A DNA stretch of 64,000 bases, from the NCBI GenBank assembly GCA_022447495.1, contig JAKVBH010000001.1:1-64000 (forward strand). Direction: 5' to 3'. A model generated the notes under the pieces. The model was not told the DNA's origin. It saw only the letters and a list, made by a program, of their open reading frames with translations, and did no database searches. Positions 45,876 to 55,868 of this stretch are shown here, piece by piece. The DNA comes from Marinovum sp. GTDB lineage: Bacteria; Pseudomonadota; Alphaproteobacteria; Rhodobacterales; Rhodobacteraceae. Numbering within the stretch: position 1 is the first letter of the stretch; the number at the start of each line of letters is the position of its first letter. A program made the translations under genes and the position numbers.

Positions 45876-47119
45876 GGCGCCATGTCCGTGTAGCAATTGA
45901 CTGGCGCTTCGATGCGCGATTTGGACGGCGGGCGGTTGGCATAACGGTCCGCCAAAGTGAATGGGCCCGCTGTGATTTGAAAGTAATCATAGTCTTTGGG
46001 GCGATCAAAGGCGCACAGATATTGAAAATGCAGCCTGAAATAGCGTCGTTTGAGGTCTTTCCAACGCTCGGGGCTCAGTGATTGCGTAAACGCAGCAGAA
46101 AACACAATTGGCCAGCGTTTGCCGCTCCGAGGGGCAATGCCGCTGACGGCCACAGGATCACAAAGCGCAAAAGCGCAGCCGTCTCCGGGCGCGGAGACAT
46201 CCACCCATATAATGTCGCTTCGCTGGCAGAGTTCGTGAAGATCTCGCCGCAACCGCTGTGCGCGGGGCAGAAAGGACACCATGGGCACCACGTGTCCAAG
46301 CGAGAGAAAAGCCAAAACTGCTCCCTGCCCTTGCAAGCCCTCTCGAGTTAGATCAGCAAGGATTGACACGCCCAAATGCGCGCCAGAGCTGTGACCCACA
46401 ACCAACACCTCATCGACATCGGACGCCAACGCCTCTTGGATCGCGATCTTGAATTCCCCCATCCGCGCTTCAAGCTCGGGTGGGTTAGCCCCCTTGTAAC
46501 GCGCAGAATATGAATAATCATGCATCAGATAATAGACGAAGAACTTATTGTCCCACCGTCGCAGCAAATCGAGAAACGCCCAGGCTAAACCAAGCCCGAG
46601 TGCAACGCCCAACCACCAGGAGCAACTCCCAAGGGCCACCACGCCCCATGTGCCCGCGCCCCGGGCCAACCCATATACGATGAGGGCTGCCAACTGGGCC
46701 TGGATGAGCAACATCACCACCGGATAGAGCGCCGCGATAACAGGGCCCTTGCGCAAACGCATCAGGCGGAAGAGCGCGCCCGAACCGATATACGCCCAGG
46801 CGGTGCGCAACATAGCGCCATAGGTGGCCAAGATTGTATGGCCCATGGAGGTTTTCACGATGTCCGACCAAACGAGGACGTCGATCTCGGTCTCGGTCTC
46901 CAGCCCATCGATACAGTTCGAAACGCACCACCCATAGCGCCCGCCCCCCTGTTTGGGGCGCAGAGTCACCTCATAGTCAGAGATGCGCGCTTGTTCCGCG
47001 GACTCCTTGCGATAGAGTTCTCTGTACCGACGCGGGTGAAACGGGTCATAGCCCGGGATGTAGAACACCCGGCGTCGGCGCACATGCTGCGCAGTTGTTT
47101 CACCCTCAGACCTGGTCAT
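45872..47119 (-). CDS. Membrane alpha/beta hydrolase paired with the P450
   Basis: A 415-residue protein. The N-terminal VFYIPGYDPFHPRRYRELY resembles an oxyanion-region start. Two hydrophobic segments lie about residues 126-150 and 157-185. The nucleophile elbow VVGHSSGAHLGV (Ser244) follows, then LSLGHVVPM and WVDVSAPGDGCAFALCDP. The pattern is an alpha/beta hydrolase with a membrane insert, possibly a lipase or esterase, but substrate and cleavage are not established. It ends directly against the P450 gene, so the two probably act on the same hydrophobic compound. Confidence 0.72.
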   Translation of the reverse strand: MTRSEGETTAQHVRRRRVFYIPGYDPFHPRRYRELYRKESAEQARISDYEVTLRPKQGGGRYGWCVSNCIDGLETETEIDVLVWSDIVKTSMGHTILATYGAMLRTAWAYIGSGALFRLMRLRKGPVIAALYPVVMLLIQAQLAALIVYGLARGAGTWGVVALGSCSWWLGVALGLGLAWAFLDLLRRWDNKFFVYYLMHDYSYSARYKGANPPELEARMGEFKIAIQEALASDVDEVLVVGHSSGAHLGVSILADLTREGLQGQGAVLAFLSLGHVVPMVSFLPRAQRLRRDLHELCQRSDIIWVDVSAPGDGCAFALCDPVAVSGIAPRSGKRWPIVFSAAFTQSLSPERWKDLKRRYFRLHFQYLCAFDRPKDYDYFQITAGPFTLADRYANRPPSKSRIEAPVNCYTDMAP

Positions 47120-47193
47120 GGTACGGACATACCTCGCCTTTTAGGCGAGTTTATGGCGCGAAACCCTTTCTGAAAAGCGAATCGCGCTGCAGG

Positions 47194-48066
47194 CTAGCCC
47201 ACCGAATTCAATCGCTTAATCAGACTAGATGTGTCCCAACGGTTACCACCAAGCTTTTGAACATCCTTGTAAAACTGGTCCACGAGCGCCGTTACCGGCA
47301 GCGAAGCACCAACCTCGTCTGCAGTATCAAGACAAATCCCCAGGTCCTTCCGCATCCAATCAACCGCAAAGCCGTGTTCAAAATGGTCATCAAGCATGGT
47401 TTGAAACCGATTGATCATCTGCCATGACCCCGCAGCACCGCCACCAATGACATCGACCACAGCCGCCCCATCGAGGCCAGCCTTCTGGGCAAAATGTAGG
47501 CCCTCTGAAAGACCTTGGACGAGCCCCGCGATGCAGATTTGATTGACCATTTTTGTGAGCTGGCCAGATCCACTCTCGCCAAGGCGGCGACAGGCTTTGG
47601 CGTAGGACATTATCATAGGTTCCGATTTGGTATAGGCCACTTCGTCGCCACCACACATAACGACCAATTGGCCGCTTTCTGCCCCTGCTTGGCCGCCTGA
47701 GATGGGCGCATCAACAAAAGACACCCCGTCCTCTGCCGCCGTCGCGTGGAGTTCGCGCGTGACTTTTGCACTAACCGTGGTGTGATCGACAAATGTCGCA
47801 CCGGGGGCCATGCCCGCGAAGGCGCCGTTTTCCCCCAGGCACACGCTCCGCAGATCATCATCGTTGCCAACGCACGCCATGACAAAGTCACAACCCTCTA
47901 CCGAGGCGCGTGGCGTCTCGGCGAATGTGCCCCCATGTTCGATGGCCCAAGCTTCCGCTTTGGACGTTGTGCGGTTGTACACCTTCACCTTATGGCCCGC
48001 TTTCACCAAGTAGCCTGCCATTGGATACCCCATGACCCCCAGACCCAAAAATGCGACTTTTGCCAT
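47194..48066 (-). CDS. NAD(P)-dependent beta-hydroxyacid dehydrogenase (3-HIBADH/GarR-like)
   Basis: A 290-residue Rossmann enzyme: AKVAFLGLGVMGYPMAGYL, DAPISGGQAGAESGQLVVMCGG and the GQLTKMVNQICIAGLVQG helix with the catalytic Lys. It is a paralogue of mmsB in this window but not close enough to be the same enzyme. It may reduce tartronate semialdehyde, glyoxylate-type acids or act on hydroxyisobutyrate. The start is ATG 48066, 23 codons inside the track ORF. It is divergent from the acylase gene across about 78 bases. Confidence 0.9.
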   Translation of the reverse strand: MAKVAFLGLGVMGYPMAGYLVKAGHKVKVYNRTTSKAEAWAIEHGGTFAETPRASVEGCDFVMACVGNDDDLRSVCLGENGAFAGMAPGATFVDHTTVSAKVTRELHATAAEDGVSFVDAPISGGQAGAESGQLVVMCGGDEVAYTKSEPMIMSYAKACRRLGESGSGQLTKMVNQICIAGLVQGLSEGLHFAQKAGLDGAAVVDVIGGGAAGSWQMINRFQTMLDDHFEHGFAVDWMRKDLGICLDTADEVGASLPVTALVDQFYKDVQKLGGNRWDTSSLIKRLNSVG

Positions 48067-48144
48067 GCCCGTCTCCTCGCGTTTTGACATTTCCAATCTT
48101 TCGGGAGTAGCTACCCGTCGAGAAGCCAAAAGCAAGGGGCTAGG

Positions 48145-50604
48145 ATGGTAATCGTGTTTCGGTGGTTGGTGCGCATCGCCAGCGCGAGCATTGTTTTGAC
48201 CGTGTTGGCTGTGGCGATGACCTACTATCTCGCCTCGCGGTCACTGCCGACATATGACAAGACGTTAAATGTTGATGCATTGACTGGGCCGGTTGAGATT
48301 GTCCGGTCCAACGCAAACGTGCCCCACATTTTTGCAAGCAATGACCCCGATGCGTATTTTGGATTGGGCTATGCCCACGCCCAAGACCGACTGTGGCAGA
48401 TGGTCGTTTTGCGTCGCACGGTTCAAGGTAGGCTTTCAGAAGTCTTTGGACGACGAACACTGATCTCAGATACGGTTCTCCGGCGGCTCGACCTTTATCC
48501 TTTGGCCGTCCAATCAGTCGCCGACCAAGATGCCTACACCATTAGCGCACTTGAGTCCTACGCGGCGGGCGTGAATGCGCGAATCGCAGAGATCAATGAG
48601 GATGCACTGGGGCGCGGAGCGCCTGAATTTTTTATTTTCAACGCGCCTGTCGCGCCGTGGCGGCCCGCGGATTCGCTGGCGATCATCAAGCTCTTGGCCC
48701 TGCAACTCACAGGCCAGGCCGATTCCGAAATCTTGCGCGCACGCACATCATTGATCCTCTCCAATGAAGGCCGTCTTCAGGACCTCTTGCCAGATGCACC
48801 GGGAACAGGTGTTGCCGACCTCCCTGATTTTGCCAGCCTGATACCAAGCGTTGCACCTCGCAACGTGGCCCAAAGCAGGCTTCCAAAATTTGCGCCATGG
48901 AGCCGAACGCCCCTTGCCGGTGCCTCAAACGCCTGGGCGGCGGCGCCAAAACGATCTGCCTCTGGCGGCACACTCTTAGCCAATGATCCACACCTCGGAC
49001 TTTCGGCCCCCGCGGTTTGGTATTTGGCGCGCATAGATTTGGAAACCGGGGGCGTCATGGGGGCGACAATCCCCGGCATTCCCACGATCATGGCCGGGCG
49101 TTCTGAGCGCTTGGCCTGGGGGTTAACCTCAGCATACATAGATGACCAAGACCTCTTTGTCGAAGCTTTGAACCCAGATAATCCAGAGCAATATCAAACA
49201 CCTGGAGGATTCAAAGACTTCGAAACGCGTCGTTCAATAATTGAGATAAAGGACGAAACGCCCATAACATTGTCCCTGCGCTGGACGGACAATGGACCGG
49301 TTCTGCCACCCTCGTTTTTGGACGTGGGATTGGTGACGCCTCCGGGCCATGTCGCTACGCTTGCATGGACTGCTCTGTCGGCAGATGACACCACGATGAC
49401 TGCGGCCTTGGGGCTATTGCGGGCAGGGTCCGTGGAAGAAGCCATCGCTGCAACGGAAGGCTTCGTGGCGCCAGGGCAAAACATGCATTTTATCGACCGA
49501 GAACGCATCGCGTTGCAAACGGTTGGGCATCTGCCGCGGCGTTCCGAACGACACCAATCACAAGGCCGTATGCCCAGCCAAGGTTGGCGCGTTGAGAACC
49601 GATGGCAGGGCAGCCTGCCCTATTCCGACAATCCGCGTTTTGTGGATTCCGCCGGGGGCATTGTCGGCAATACCAACAACAAGACGGTTGAGCGTCCCTT
49701 CCCCAAGCACGTCTCCTACACATGGGGTGACACACAGCGCGTCAACCGCTGGGAACGTTTGATCCAGGCGCGTGAAGTTCATACGCGCGACAGCTTTATC
49801 GAAACACAACTCGACACAGTAAGCTTCACGGCTCAAGCCTTGCTTCCCCTCGTTGGCCGTGAGCTTTGGTTTACCGGGGAAGCAGCACCCGAGGGTACGA
49901 TTGAGCGCGAACGCCAACGCGCGCTGACCCTGTTGGCGGAATGGAACGGCGAGATGAACGAACATCTTCCCGAGCCTTTGATCTATGCCTCTTGGATGCG
50001 TGCGGTTCAGGACCGTTTGATCCGCGACGACCTTGGCCCACTGGCCGATGCGTTCACCCATGTCGAGCCTTTGTTCATAGAACGCGTGTTCCGCAATATC
50101 GACGGTGCCGCGGCCTGGTGCGATGTGATCCAAAGCTCGCTGGAAGAAAGTTGCGCCGATATTGCCCGTCTTGCACTCGACGATGCGGTTGTCTGGCTCC
50201 AAGAGACCTATGGCACGTCCTTGGAATCTCTGCGCTGGGGAGATGCACACCAAGCGACCCAAGACCACCAAACCTTGGGAGAGGTGCCCGTGCTGCGCTA
50301 TATCGTGAACATTCGCCAATCAACTTCGGGAGGGGACAACACACTCAACCGAGGCCGGACATCCGGCGAAGGCGAGAACCCATTTCTCAATGTCCATGGA
50401 CCCGCCTATCGCGGTGTTTATGATTTTGCGGATCCCGATTCCTCGGTGTTCATCATCTCGACCGGACAATCAGGACACTTCTTGTCGCGCCACTACGACG
50501 ACCTCGGCACATTGTGGCGCCGTGGAGAGTACATCCCGATGTCCCTCGACGCGGACTTAGCCCGCGCCGCTGCCCGTGGAACGACTATGTTGATCCCTAA
50601 TTAA
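48145..50604 (+). CDS. Penicillin acylase family hydrolase (secreted, self-processing)
   Basis: An 819-residue Ntn hydrolase. An N-terminal membrane/signal helix (VFRWLVRIASASIVLTVLAVAMTYYLA) is followed by the alpha-chain region (GPVEIVRSNANVPHIFASNDPDAYFGLGYAHAQDRLWQM) and the self-cleavage site GASNAW, where Ser261 becomes the beta-chain N-terminal nucleophile. Then NDPHLGLSAPAVWYLA and GWRVENRWQGSLPYSDNPRF follow. Such enzymes cleave amide-linked acyl groups, including acyl-homoserine lactones in some cases, so quorum quenching is possible but not shown. Its TAA and the ntrX stop overlap by three bases, tail to tail. Confidence 0.93.
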   Translation: MVIVFRWLVRIASASIVLTVLAVAMTYYLASRSLPTYDKTLNVDALTGPVEIVRSNANVPHIFASNDPDAYFGLGYAHAQDRLWQMVVLRRTVQGRLSEVFGRRTLISDTVLRRLDLYPLAVQSVADQDAYTISALESYAAGVNARIAEINEDALGRGAPEFFIFNAPVAPWRPADSLAIIKLLALQLTGQADSEILRARTSLILSNEGRLQDLLPDAPGTGVADLPDFASLIPSVAPRNVAQSRLPKFAPWSRTPLAGASNAWAAAPKRSASGGTLLANDPHLGLSAPAVWYLARIDLETGGVMGATIPGIPTIMAGRSERLAWGLTSAYIDDQDLFVEALNPDNPEQYQTPGGFKDFETRRSIIEIKDETPITLSLRWTDNGPVLPPSFLDVGLVTPPGHVATLAWTALSADDTTMTAALGLLRAGSVEEAIAATEGFVAPGQNMHFIDRERIALQTVGHLPRRSERHQSQGRMPSQGWRVENRWQGSLPYSDNPRFVDSAGGIVGNTNNKTVERPFPKHVSYTWGDTQRVNRWERLIQAREVHTRDSFIETQLDTVSFTAQALLPLVGRELWFTGEAAPEGTIERERQRALTLLAEWNGEMNEHLPEPLIYASWMRAVQDRLIRDDLGPLADAFTHVEPLFIERVFRNIDGAAAWCDVIQSSLEESCADIARLALDDAVVWLQETYGTSLESLRWGDAHQATQDHQTLGEVPVLRYIVNIRQSTSGGDNTLNRGRTSGEGENPFLNVHGPAYRGVYDFADPDSSVFIISTGQSGHFLSRHYDDLGTLWRRGEYIPMSLDADLARAAARGTTMLIPN

Positions 50605-52016
50605 CCGGCTTCAGCTTGGATCTCTTCATCAATCCGAGCAACACGCGCGCCAGCTTTGGACGAGGTCACGACACCCAATGATTTGAGTTTTCGGTGCAAT
50701 GCGGAGCGCTCCATGCCCACAAACGCTGCGGTGCGTGAGATGTTGCCACCAAAACGATTTATCTGCGTCAGCAAGTACTCCCGCTCAAACGCCTCGCGGG
50801 CTTCACGCAGCGGCAAGGTCGCCAAAGTGCCAGATATGACGACGCGGCCATCATCGGAGGCACCGTCGCTTTCCTGCGGCAGTTCACGGGCCTCAATGGG
50901 CCCAGAGCCATCACCAAGAATAAGGACGCGTTCCACAAGGTTCTTCAGCTGCCGCACATTGCCCGGCCAAATCATGGTTTGCAGCAACGCTATGGCATCT
51001 TCGCTCAAATCACGGTCCGGCAGGCCCTGAGCTTGATGACAAGCCGCGATGAAATGGATTGCCAGCACCGGAATGTCCTCTCGTCGCTCTTCCAAGCTCG
51101 GCACTTCGATGGGGACCACGTTTAAGCGATGATACAACTCCTGACGCAAGCGCCCTGCCCCGATCTCTTCTTCCAGGTCTCGATTTGTGGATGAGATCAC
51201 ACGCAGATCCACTTTCACCTTATCGGCACCACCCACGCGGGTAAATTGTTGATCCACAAGCACGCGCAGAATTTTGGATTGTGTGCCCAAAGGCATGTCG
51301 GCCACCTCATCAAAATAGATGACGCCGCCATGGGCCTGTTCCAACAACCCCGGCTCTACACCGCGATCGCCGCCTTCGCGACCAAAGAGCATCTCCTCCA
51401 TCCGCTCAGGTTCAACCCCGGCGCAGTTCACCGTCACAAAAGGCGCGCTGGCTCGTCCAGAATTGGCGTGAATATACCGCGCAGCCACTTCCTTCCCGGA
51501 TCCCGCGGGACCACGAAGCATAACCCGGCCGTTGGACTTGGTCACTTTGTCGAGCTGACCCATGAGGGTGCGGAACGCAGCGCTGTCCCCGATCATATCC
51601 ACACCGCCACCGTCCTGACGTTTGAGCTTGGTATTCTCATGGCGCAGGCGCGACGTCTCCATCGCACGACGGATAACGACGAGAAGTTGGTCGATGTTAA
51701 AGGGCTTCTCGATGAAGTCGTAGGCGCCTTGTTTGATGGCCGCGACCGCGATCTCGATATTGCCGTGGCCAGAAATAATGACACAGGGCACCTGAGGATA
51801 ATCACGCTTGACGATTTTTAGGATGTCGATGCCGTCCATCGCGCTGTCTTTTAGCCAGATATCAAGGATCAGAAGAGATGGCGGTCCCGCTTCCAATTCC
51901 TTCATGCAGGCTTGCGAGGTACCTGCAAGACGGGTGCTAAACCCTTCATCTTTCAAGATATCACTAATCAATTCGCGTATATCTCGTTCGTCATCAACAA
52001 TCAGGATGTCACCCAT
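50601..52016 (-). CDS. ntrX: NtrX response regulator lacking the GAFTGA motif
   Basis: A 471-residue regulator paired with the NtrY kinase. Receiver domain with Asp52 (LLILDIWLKD); AAA+ domain with GPAGSGKEVAARYIH, then LFGREGGDRGVEPGLLEQAHGGVIYFDEVADMPLG and [16 protein letters not shown]-terminal Fis-type helix-turn-helix (GNISRTAAFVGMERSALHRKLKSL). The GAFTGA loop that contacts sigma-54 is missing between LFGREGG and GLLEQA, so the protein is unlikely to act by the usual sigma-54 mechanism. Start ATG 52016 overlaps the ntrY stop by eight bases. Confidence 0.95.
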   Translation of the reverse strand: MGDILIVDDERDIRELISDILKDEGFSTRLAGTSQACMKELEAGPPSLLILDIWLKDSAMDGIDILKIVKRDYPQVPCVIISGHGNIEIAVAAIKQGAYDFIEKPFNIDQLLVVIRRAMETSRLRHENTKLKRQDGGGVDMIGDSAAFRTLMGQLDKVTKSNGRVMLRGPAGSGKEVAARYIHANSGRASAPFVTVNCAGVEPERMEEMLFGREGGDRGVEPGLLEQAHGGVIYFDEVADMPLGTQSKILRVLVDQQFTRVGGADKVKVDLRVISSTNRDLEEEIGAGRLRQELYHRLNVVPIEVPSLEERREDIPVLAIHFIAACHQAQGLPDRDLSEDAIALLQTMIWPGNVRQLKNLVERVLILGDGSGPIEARELPQESDGASDDGRVVISGTLATLPLREAREAFEREYLLTQINRFGGNISRTAAFVGMERSALHRKLKSLGVVTSSKAGARVARIDEEIQAEAG

Positions 52017-54378
52017 GGGTCTCACCTTTTATCTGCTCGGTTGTGTTTTTGGTGTTTGACGCCGCCAAAGGCAGCAGGATCGTGGCTTGAGCCCCGCGAT
52101 TGGCGGCCAAGATTGGATCAGACCCGCCATCCAAAGAGGCAAAGGCAGGTGCGTCATCAAGCGTCAGCTTGCCGCCGTGTTCTTCGATGATTTTTTTAAC
52201 AATCGGCAGGCCAAGACCCGTGCCCTTGGTGCGGGTCGTAACGTACGGCTCAAAGAGCTTGCCACGATCTTCGGGAAGACCTACGCCGTTGTCGGCAATC
52301 GTGATCTTTGCCTGGTTATTTTGAGATGAGAGCGCCACCTTGATCATTGGCACATGGCCGCTAGGCACACCTTTTTCCTGCAAACTTTCAATGGCTTCCC
52401 CAGCGTTCTTAATCAAGTTTGTAAGAGCTTGAGAAATCATGGTGGCGTCCAAAGACGCCATGATCGGATCATCGGGGAGCGCGATGTCAAAACTCACATT
52501 TGGCTGGCCACTTTCTTGCAAAAGTGCTGCGGCACGGACCAATTCGACAACGTCTTCAGCCCGTTTCTGCGGCTCTGGCATGCGCGCAAACTTTGAGAAC
52601 TCGTCAACAATTCGGCGCAGATCATTCGTTTGACGCACAATGACCGAGGTCAATTGCTCAAGCGTGTCACCGTCTTCGACTTGACGGTGGAACTTGCGTT
52701 TGATGCGCTCCGCAGAGAGCGAAATGGGTGTCAGCGGGTTCTTGATCTCATGTGCGATCCGACGAGCAACGTCGCCCCAGGCTGCCATCCGTTGTGCCGC
52801 AACCAAGTCGGACACATCGTCAAAGGCAACAACATATCCCTCAAGCGAGCCGTCGTTGCGGCGCCGAGTAGCCACCCTCACGAGCAAATTTTCCAATCGC
52901 CCGGAACGGCTTACCTTGATCTCTTGCGTCGCGGCCTCGGCCTCTCCGGATGCGACCCTTGCGAAAAGTACGCCGAACTCTGGCACAGCCACAGACAATG
53001 GCATCTCCGCGCGGTTTTCATGCCAATCCAAGAGACGCTCTGCTGAGCGGTTCACGAAGGAGACTTTGCCGTGCGGATCGAGACCGACCACACCCGATGT
53101 GACCGAGGTAAGCACCGAATCAAAAAGACGCTGGCGCCGTTCGATCTGGCGTGTGTTCTCCAAGAGCGTGTCGCGCTGAAACCGAAGTTCGCGGGTCATT
53201 TGGTTAAAGTAGCGACCGAGCATCGCGATTTCGTCGTCGCCGTTCTCTTCCGGGACCTGCACATCCAAGTCCCCTGTACCGACCCGTTGCGCCGCGCCAG
53301 CCAAGCGACCAACAGGACGCGACAAACGCTCAGCAAACCAGAGACCCAACCAAACGGCCGCAAGCACCAGTAAAAGTGCAAAACCTAAGTAAATTAACGC
53401 AAAGTCGAAAAGCCGCTTACCGCGTTCCGCTTCTTGTTGTTGATAAAAACGCGCCGTTTCTTGGGTATCGTCCAAGAGCCCGAGAATCTGCCCATCTACT
53501 TCGCGGCTCACGTACAAAAGGCGGTCACTGTAGGCATTCAGGGGCACCAATGCGCGGAATTCGTTGTTTTCCCAATCCTCAATCAGAACGATACCATCGC
53601 TGCGCGCTTGTGTGATCTGAGACTCGGATAGATTCTCGAAATCAAAGAGATAAGATCGCTCACCGCGTGCTCGAATTTCGCCCAAACTGTCTACAATGAA
53701 GGCTTCACGGAGCCCTCGCTGCACGCGTCCCTGCCCTTCGGTTAGGATCGAACGGAGGTTCTGTGTTGGGTCGCGCCTCACCAAATCCGCGCGCGCATCA
53801 AGAAACCGAGCCAGAGCTTGCGCGTCTTCTATGAGGTCTGCTCGATTGTCTGCCTCGTACGCCTCAGCTGCGGCAAGTGACGCGCCGACAACCTGTTTAA
53901 CACGATCAGAAAACCAGGTCTCCAAACCGATGTTGATCGTCAAAACGGCAAACACCGCTATTGTGACCGCGGGCAGCAGCGCCATGACGGCAAAAACACC
54001 GGTCAAGCGCAGGTGCAAACGCGAACCCGCAGAGCGCGCGCGCCGTGCCGCGATGAGCCTAACCACACGCGCCAAAACAAGCGCCGCAATCAGCAAAACA
54101 TAAACGAAATCCGCCAATAGGATGAGGCGCAATTCTGGGGCAGAAGCCCCCATGTTCCAAGGACCGAGCGCCTGGAATGTGATGAGTGCCAAAATAGGGC
54201 CCAATAGCACCAATCCCAGCGCAAACCCGTTTTGAATGTGCCGCTGTCGCATCCAACGCGACACACGATCATAGGTCAGGCCGAAAAACGCCGTTTTAGG
54301 CCCGTCCACCCCTTCCAAGGGGGTGCGGGGTACCGCTAAAGCTGGATCAACCTTTGTTGACTGTGCCTCAAGGGACAC
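52009..54378 (-). CDS. ntrY: NtrY membrane sensor histidine kinase
   Basis: A 789-residue kinase. Several N-terminal helices (LGLVLLGPILALITFQAL, LRLILLADFVYVLLIAALVLARVV, LTGVFAVMALLPAVTIAVFAVL) bound a periplasmic sensor, then another helix (FALIYLGFALLLVLAAVWLGLW), HAMP, PAS (TSGVVGLDPHGKVSFVNRSAERLL) and HisKA with RRIAHEIKNPLTPI, and HATPase with NLIKNAGEAI, DNGVGLP, GTGLGLPI. It controls NtrX, and in relatives affects nitrogen and cell-envelope genes. The minus-strand order is dusB-ntrB-ntrC-ntrY-ntrX. Confidence 0.96.
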   Translation of the reverse strand: MSLEAQSTKVDPALAVPRTPLEGVDGPKTAFFGLTYDRVSRWMRQRHIQNGFALGLVLLGPILALITFQALGPWNMGASAPELRLILLADFVYVLLIAALVLARVVRLIAARRARSAGSRLHLRLTGVFAVMALLPAVTIAVFAVLTINIGLETWFSDRVKQVVGASLAAAEAYEADNRADLIEDAQALARFLDARADLVRRDPTQNLRSILTEGQGRVQRGLREAFIVDSLGEIRARGERSYLFDFENLSESQITQARSDGIVLIEDWENNEFRALVPLNAYSDRLLYVSREVDGQILGLLDDTQETARFYQQQEAERGKRLFDFALIYLGFALLLVLAAVWLGLWFAERLSRPVGRLAGAAQRVGTGDLDVQVPEENGDDEIAMLGRYFNQMTRELRFQRDTLLENTRQIERRQRLFDSVLTSVTSGVVGLDPHGKVSFVNRSAERLLDWHENRAEMPLSVAVPEFGVLFARVASGEAEAATQEIKVSRSGRLENLLVRVATRRRNDGSLEGYVVAFDDVSDLVAAQRMAAWGDVARRIAHEIKNPLTPISLSAERIKRKFHRQVEDGDTLEQLTSVIVRQTNDLRRIVDEFSKFARMPEPQKRAEDVVELVRAAALLQESGQPNVSFDIALPDDPIMASLDATMISQALTNLIKNAGEAIESLQEKGVPSGHVPMIKVALSSQNNQAKITIADNGVGLPEDRGKLFEPYVTTRTKGTGLGLPIVKKIIEEHGGKLTLDDAPAFASLDGGSDPILAANRGAQATILLPLAASNTKNTTEQIKGETHG

Positions 54379-54488
54379 GGGGGATCTCCGCTCATCTATG
54401 CGCCGCGGGGGCGGCCACCACCATATATCGCCACCTCTCCCATCTCAGCCTGCTCGACTGCGACTTCGGGGTCACGCTTGTGGCGGTT

Positions 54489-55856
54489 TTACATCAACTT
54501 GCGGCGCCGTGTCACGGAAATATCGAGATCGGTGATCTTCTTACGCAGGGTATTGCGATTGATACCAAGCAAATCGGCGCATTTCGCCTGATTTCCACCA
54601 GTGGCTTCGAGCGCAATTTCAATTAGGGGAAGCTCAACTTCGCGCAAAATGCGCTGGTAAAGCCCCGGTGGTGGCAACATCGCACCGTGCAGATCAAAAT
54701 AGCGACGCAAGTGACGCGCGACCGATCCACCGAGTTTTTCGTTTTGTGCCCCCTTGAGAACGGGATCCATCTCTGGCTGATTACCCAGAACAGCTTCGAC
54801 CTCTATGCGCGTGATCTCATCCGCGCGGCTGGTCAACGATAGCCTGCGCACTGCGTTCTCAAGCTGGCGCACATTGCCAGGCCAGGAATACGCGCGGAAT
54901 AACTCTTCTGCGTTCGGCGACAACCACCGATTCGGCGTGCCATCACGTTCGGAACGCGCCATGAAGTGCTCTGTCAAAAGCGTAATGTCATCCACACGTT
55001 CGCGCAGCGACGGCACATGGATCGTGGCGCCAGACAAACGATAGTAAAGGTCATGGCGCAGCCGTCCGTCATCCAACGCTTGGCTCAAATCCGTCTGTGA
55101 TGTGGCCATAAAACGCGGGACATGTTCGCCCAGACCATCAACCATGCGCACGATACGGGCCTGAACCTCCTCATCAATGTCTGTGATTTCGTCGACTAAA
55201 ACGGTCCCGCCTTTCACACGGGCCAAAACCCGCGCGGGCCCCTCCAAATCGGAGAGATCAGAAGCGGTCACGGTCACAAAGGGAAGCGTACGCCGATCCG
55301 AAAAGTCATGGATGGCCCGCGCGATGAGGGATTTGCCCGTCCCGCTCTCGCCCGAGATCATCACCGGCAAGTCGGTGTTCATAACTCGTGCGACGAGACG
55401 ATAAAGCTCCTGCATGGCTGCCGTTTTGCCCACCAGCGGAAGCTCATCGGAGGCAGGCACATCCATCGGTTCCGATTTTCGTTGCGCCTGACCGCGGCTC
55501 TCCAGGGCACGTGCGGTGCGTTTCATCAGGTCAGGCAAATCAAACGGCTTGGGCAGATAGTCGTAGGCTTCTGCTTCGGCGGCTTGGATCGCGGTCATAA
55601 TCGTATTTTGAGCCGAAATGACGATCACGGGCAGGTCTGGGCGATCCTGACCAATTTTAGGCAGCATTTCCAAACCATTGCCATCGGGCATCATCACGTC
55701 TGAGATCACCACATCGCCTTTGCCCTCTGCCACCCATCGCATGAGTGTGGTCAGCGACGAGGTCGCATGCACCTTGCACCCGGCGCGGGTCAGGGCTTGG
55801 GTCAAAACCGTCCGGATAGTACGGTCATCGTCGGCCACCAAAATCGTGCCATCCAT
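54489..55856 (-). CDS. ntrC: NtrC nitrogen regulator lacking the GAFTGA motif
   Basis: A 455-residue regulator that receives phosphate from NtrB. Receiver with Asp53 ([13 protein letters not shown]), AAA+ domain with [16 protein letters not shown], and [31 protein letters not shown], then [15 protein letters not shown] and a Fis-type C-terminus ([20 protein letters not shown]). The GAFTGA loop is absent between the P-loop and GGTVLVDE. In Rhodobacter capsulatus the NtrC of this type works with sigma-70, and the same is expected here. It starts 12 bases after the ntrB stop. Confidence 0.95.
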   Translation of the reverse strand: MDGTILVADDDRTIRTVLTQALTRAGCKVHATSSLTTLMRWVAEGKGDVVISDVMMPDGNGLEMLPKIGQDRPDLPVIVISAQNTIMTAIQAAEAEAYDYLPKPFDLPDLMKRTARALESRGQAQRKSEPMDVPASDELPLVGKTAAMQELYRLVARVMNTDLPVMISGESGTGKSLIARAIHDFSDRRTLPFVTVTASDLSDLEGPARVLARVKGGTVLVDEITDIDEEVQARIVRMVDGLGEHVPRFMATSQTDLSQALDDGRLRHDLYYRLSGATIHVPSLRERVDDITLLTEHFMARSERDGTPNRWLSPNAEELFRAYSWPGNVRQLENAVRRLSLTSRADEITRIEVEAVLGNQPEMDPVLKGAQNEKLGGSVARHLRRYFDLHGAMLPPPGLYQRILREVELPLIEIALEATGGNQAKCADLLGINRNTLRKKITDLDISVTRRRKLM

Positions 55857-55868
55857 AGCTCTGCTCTC

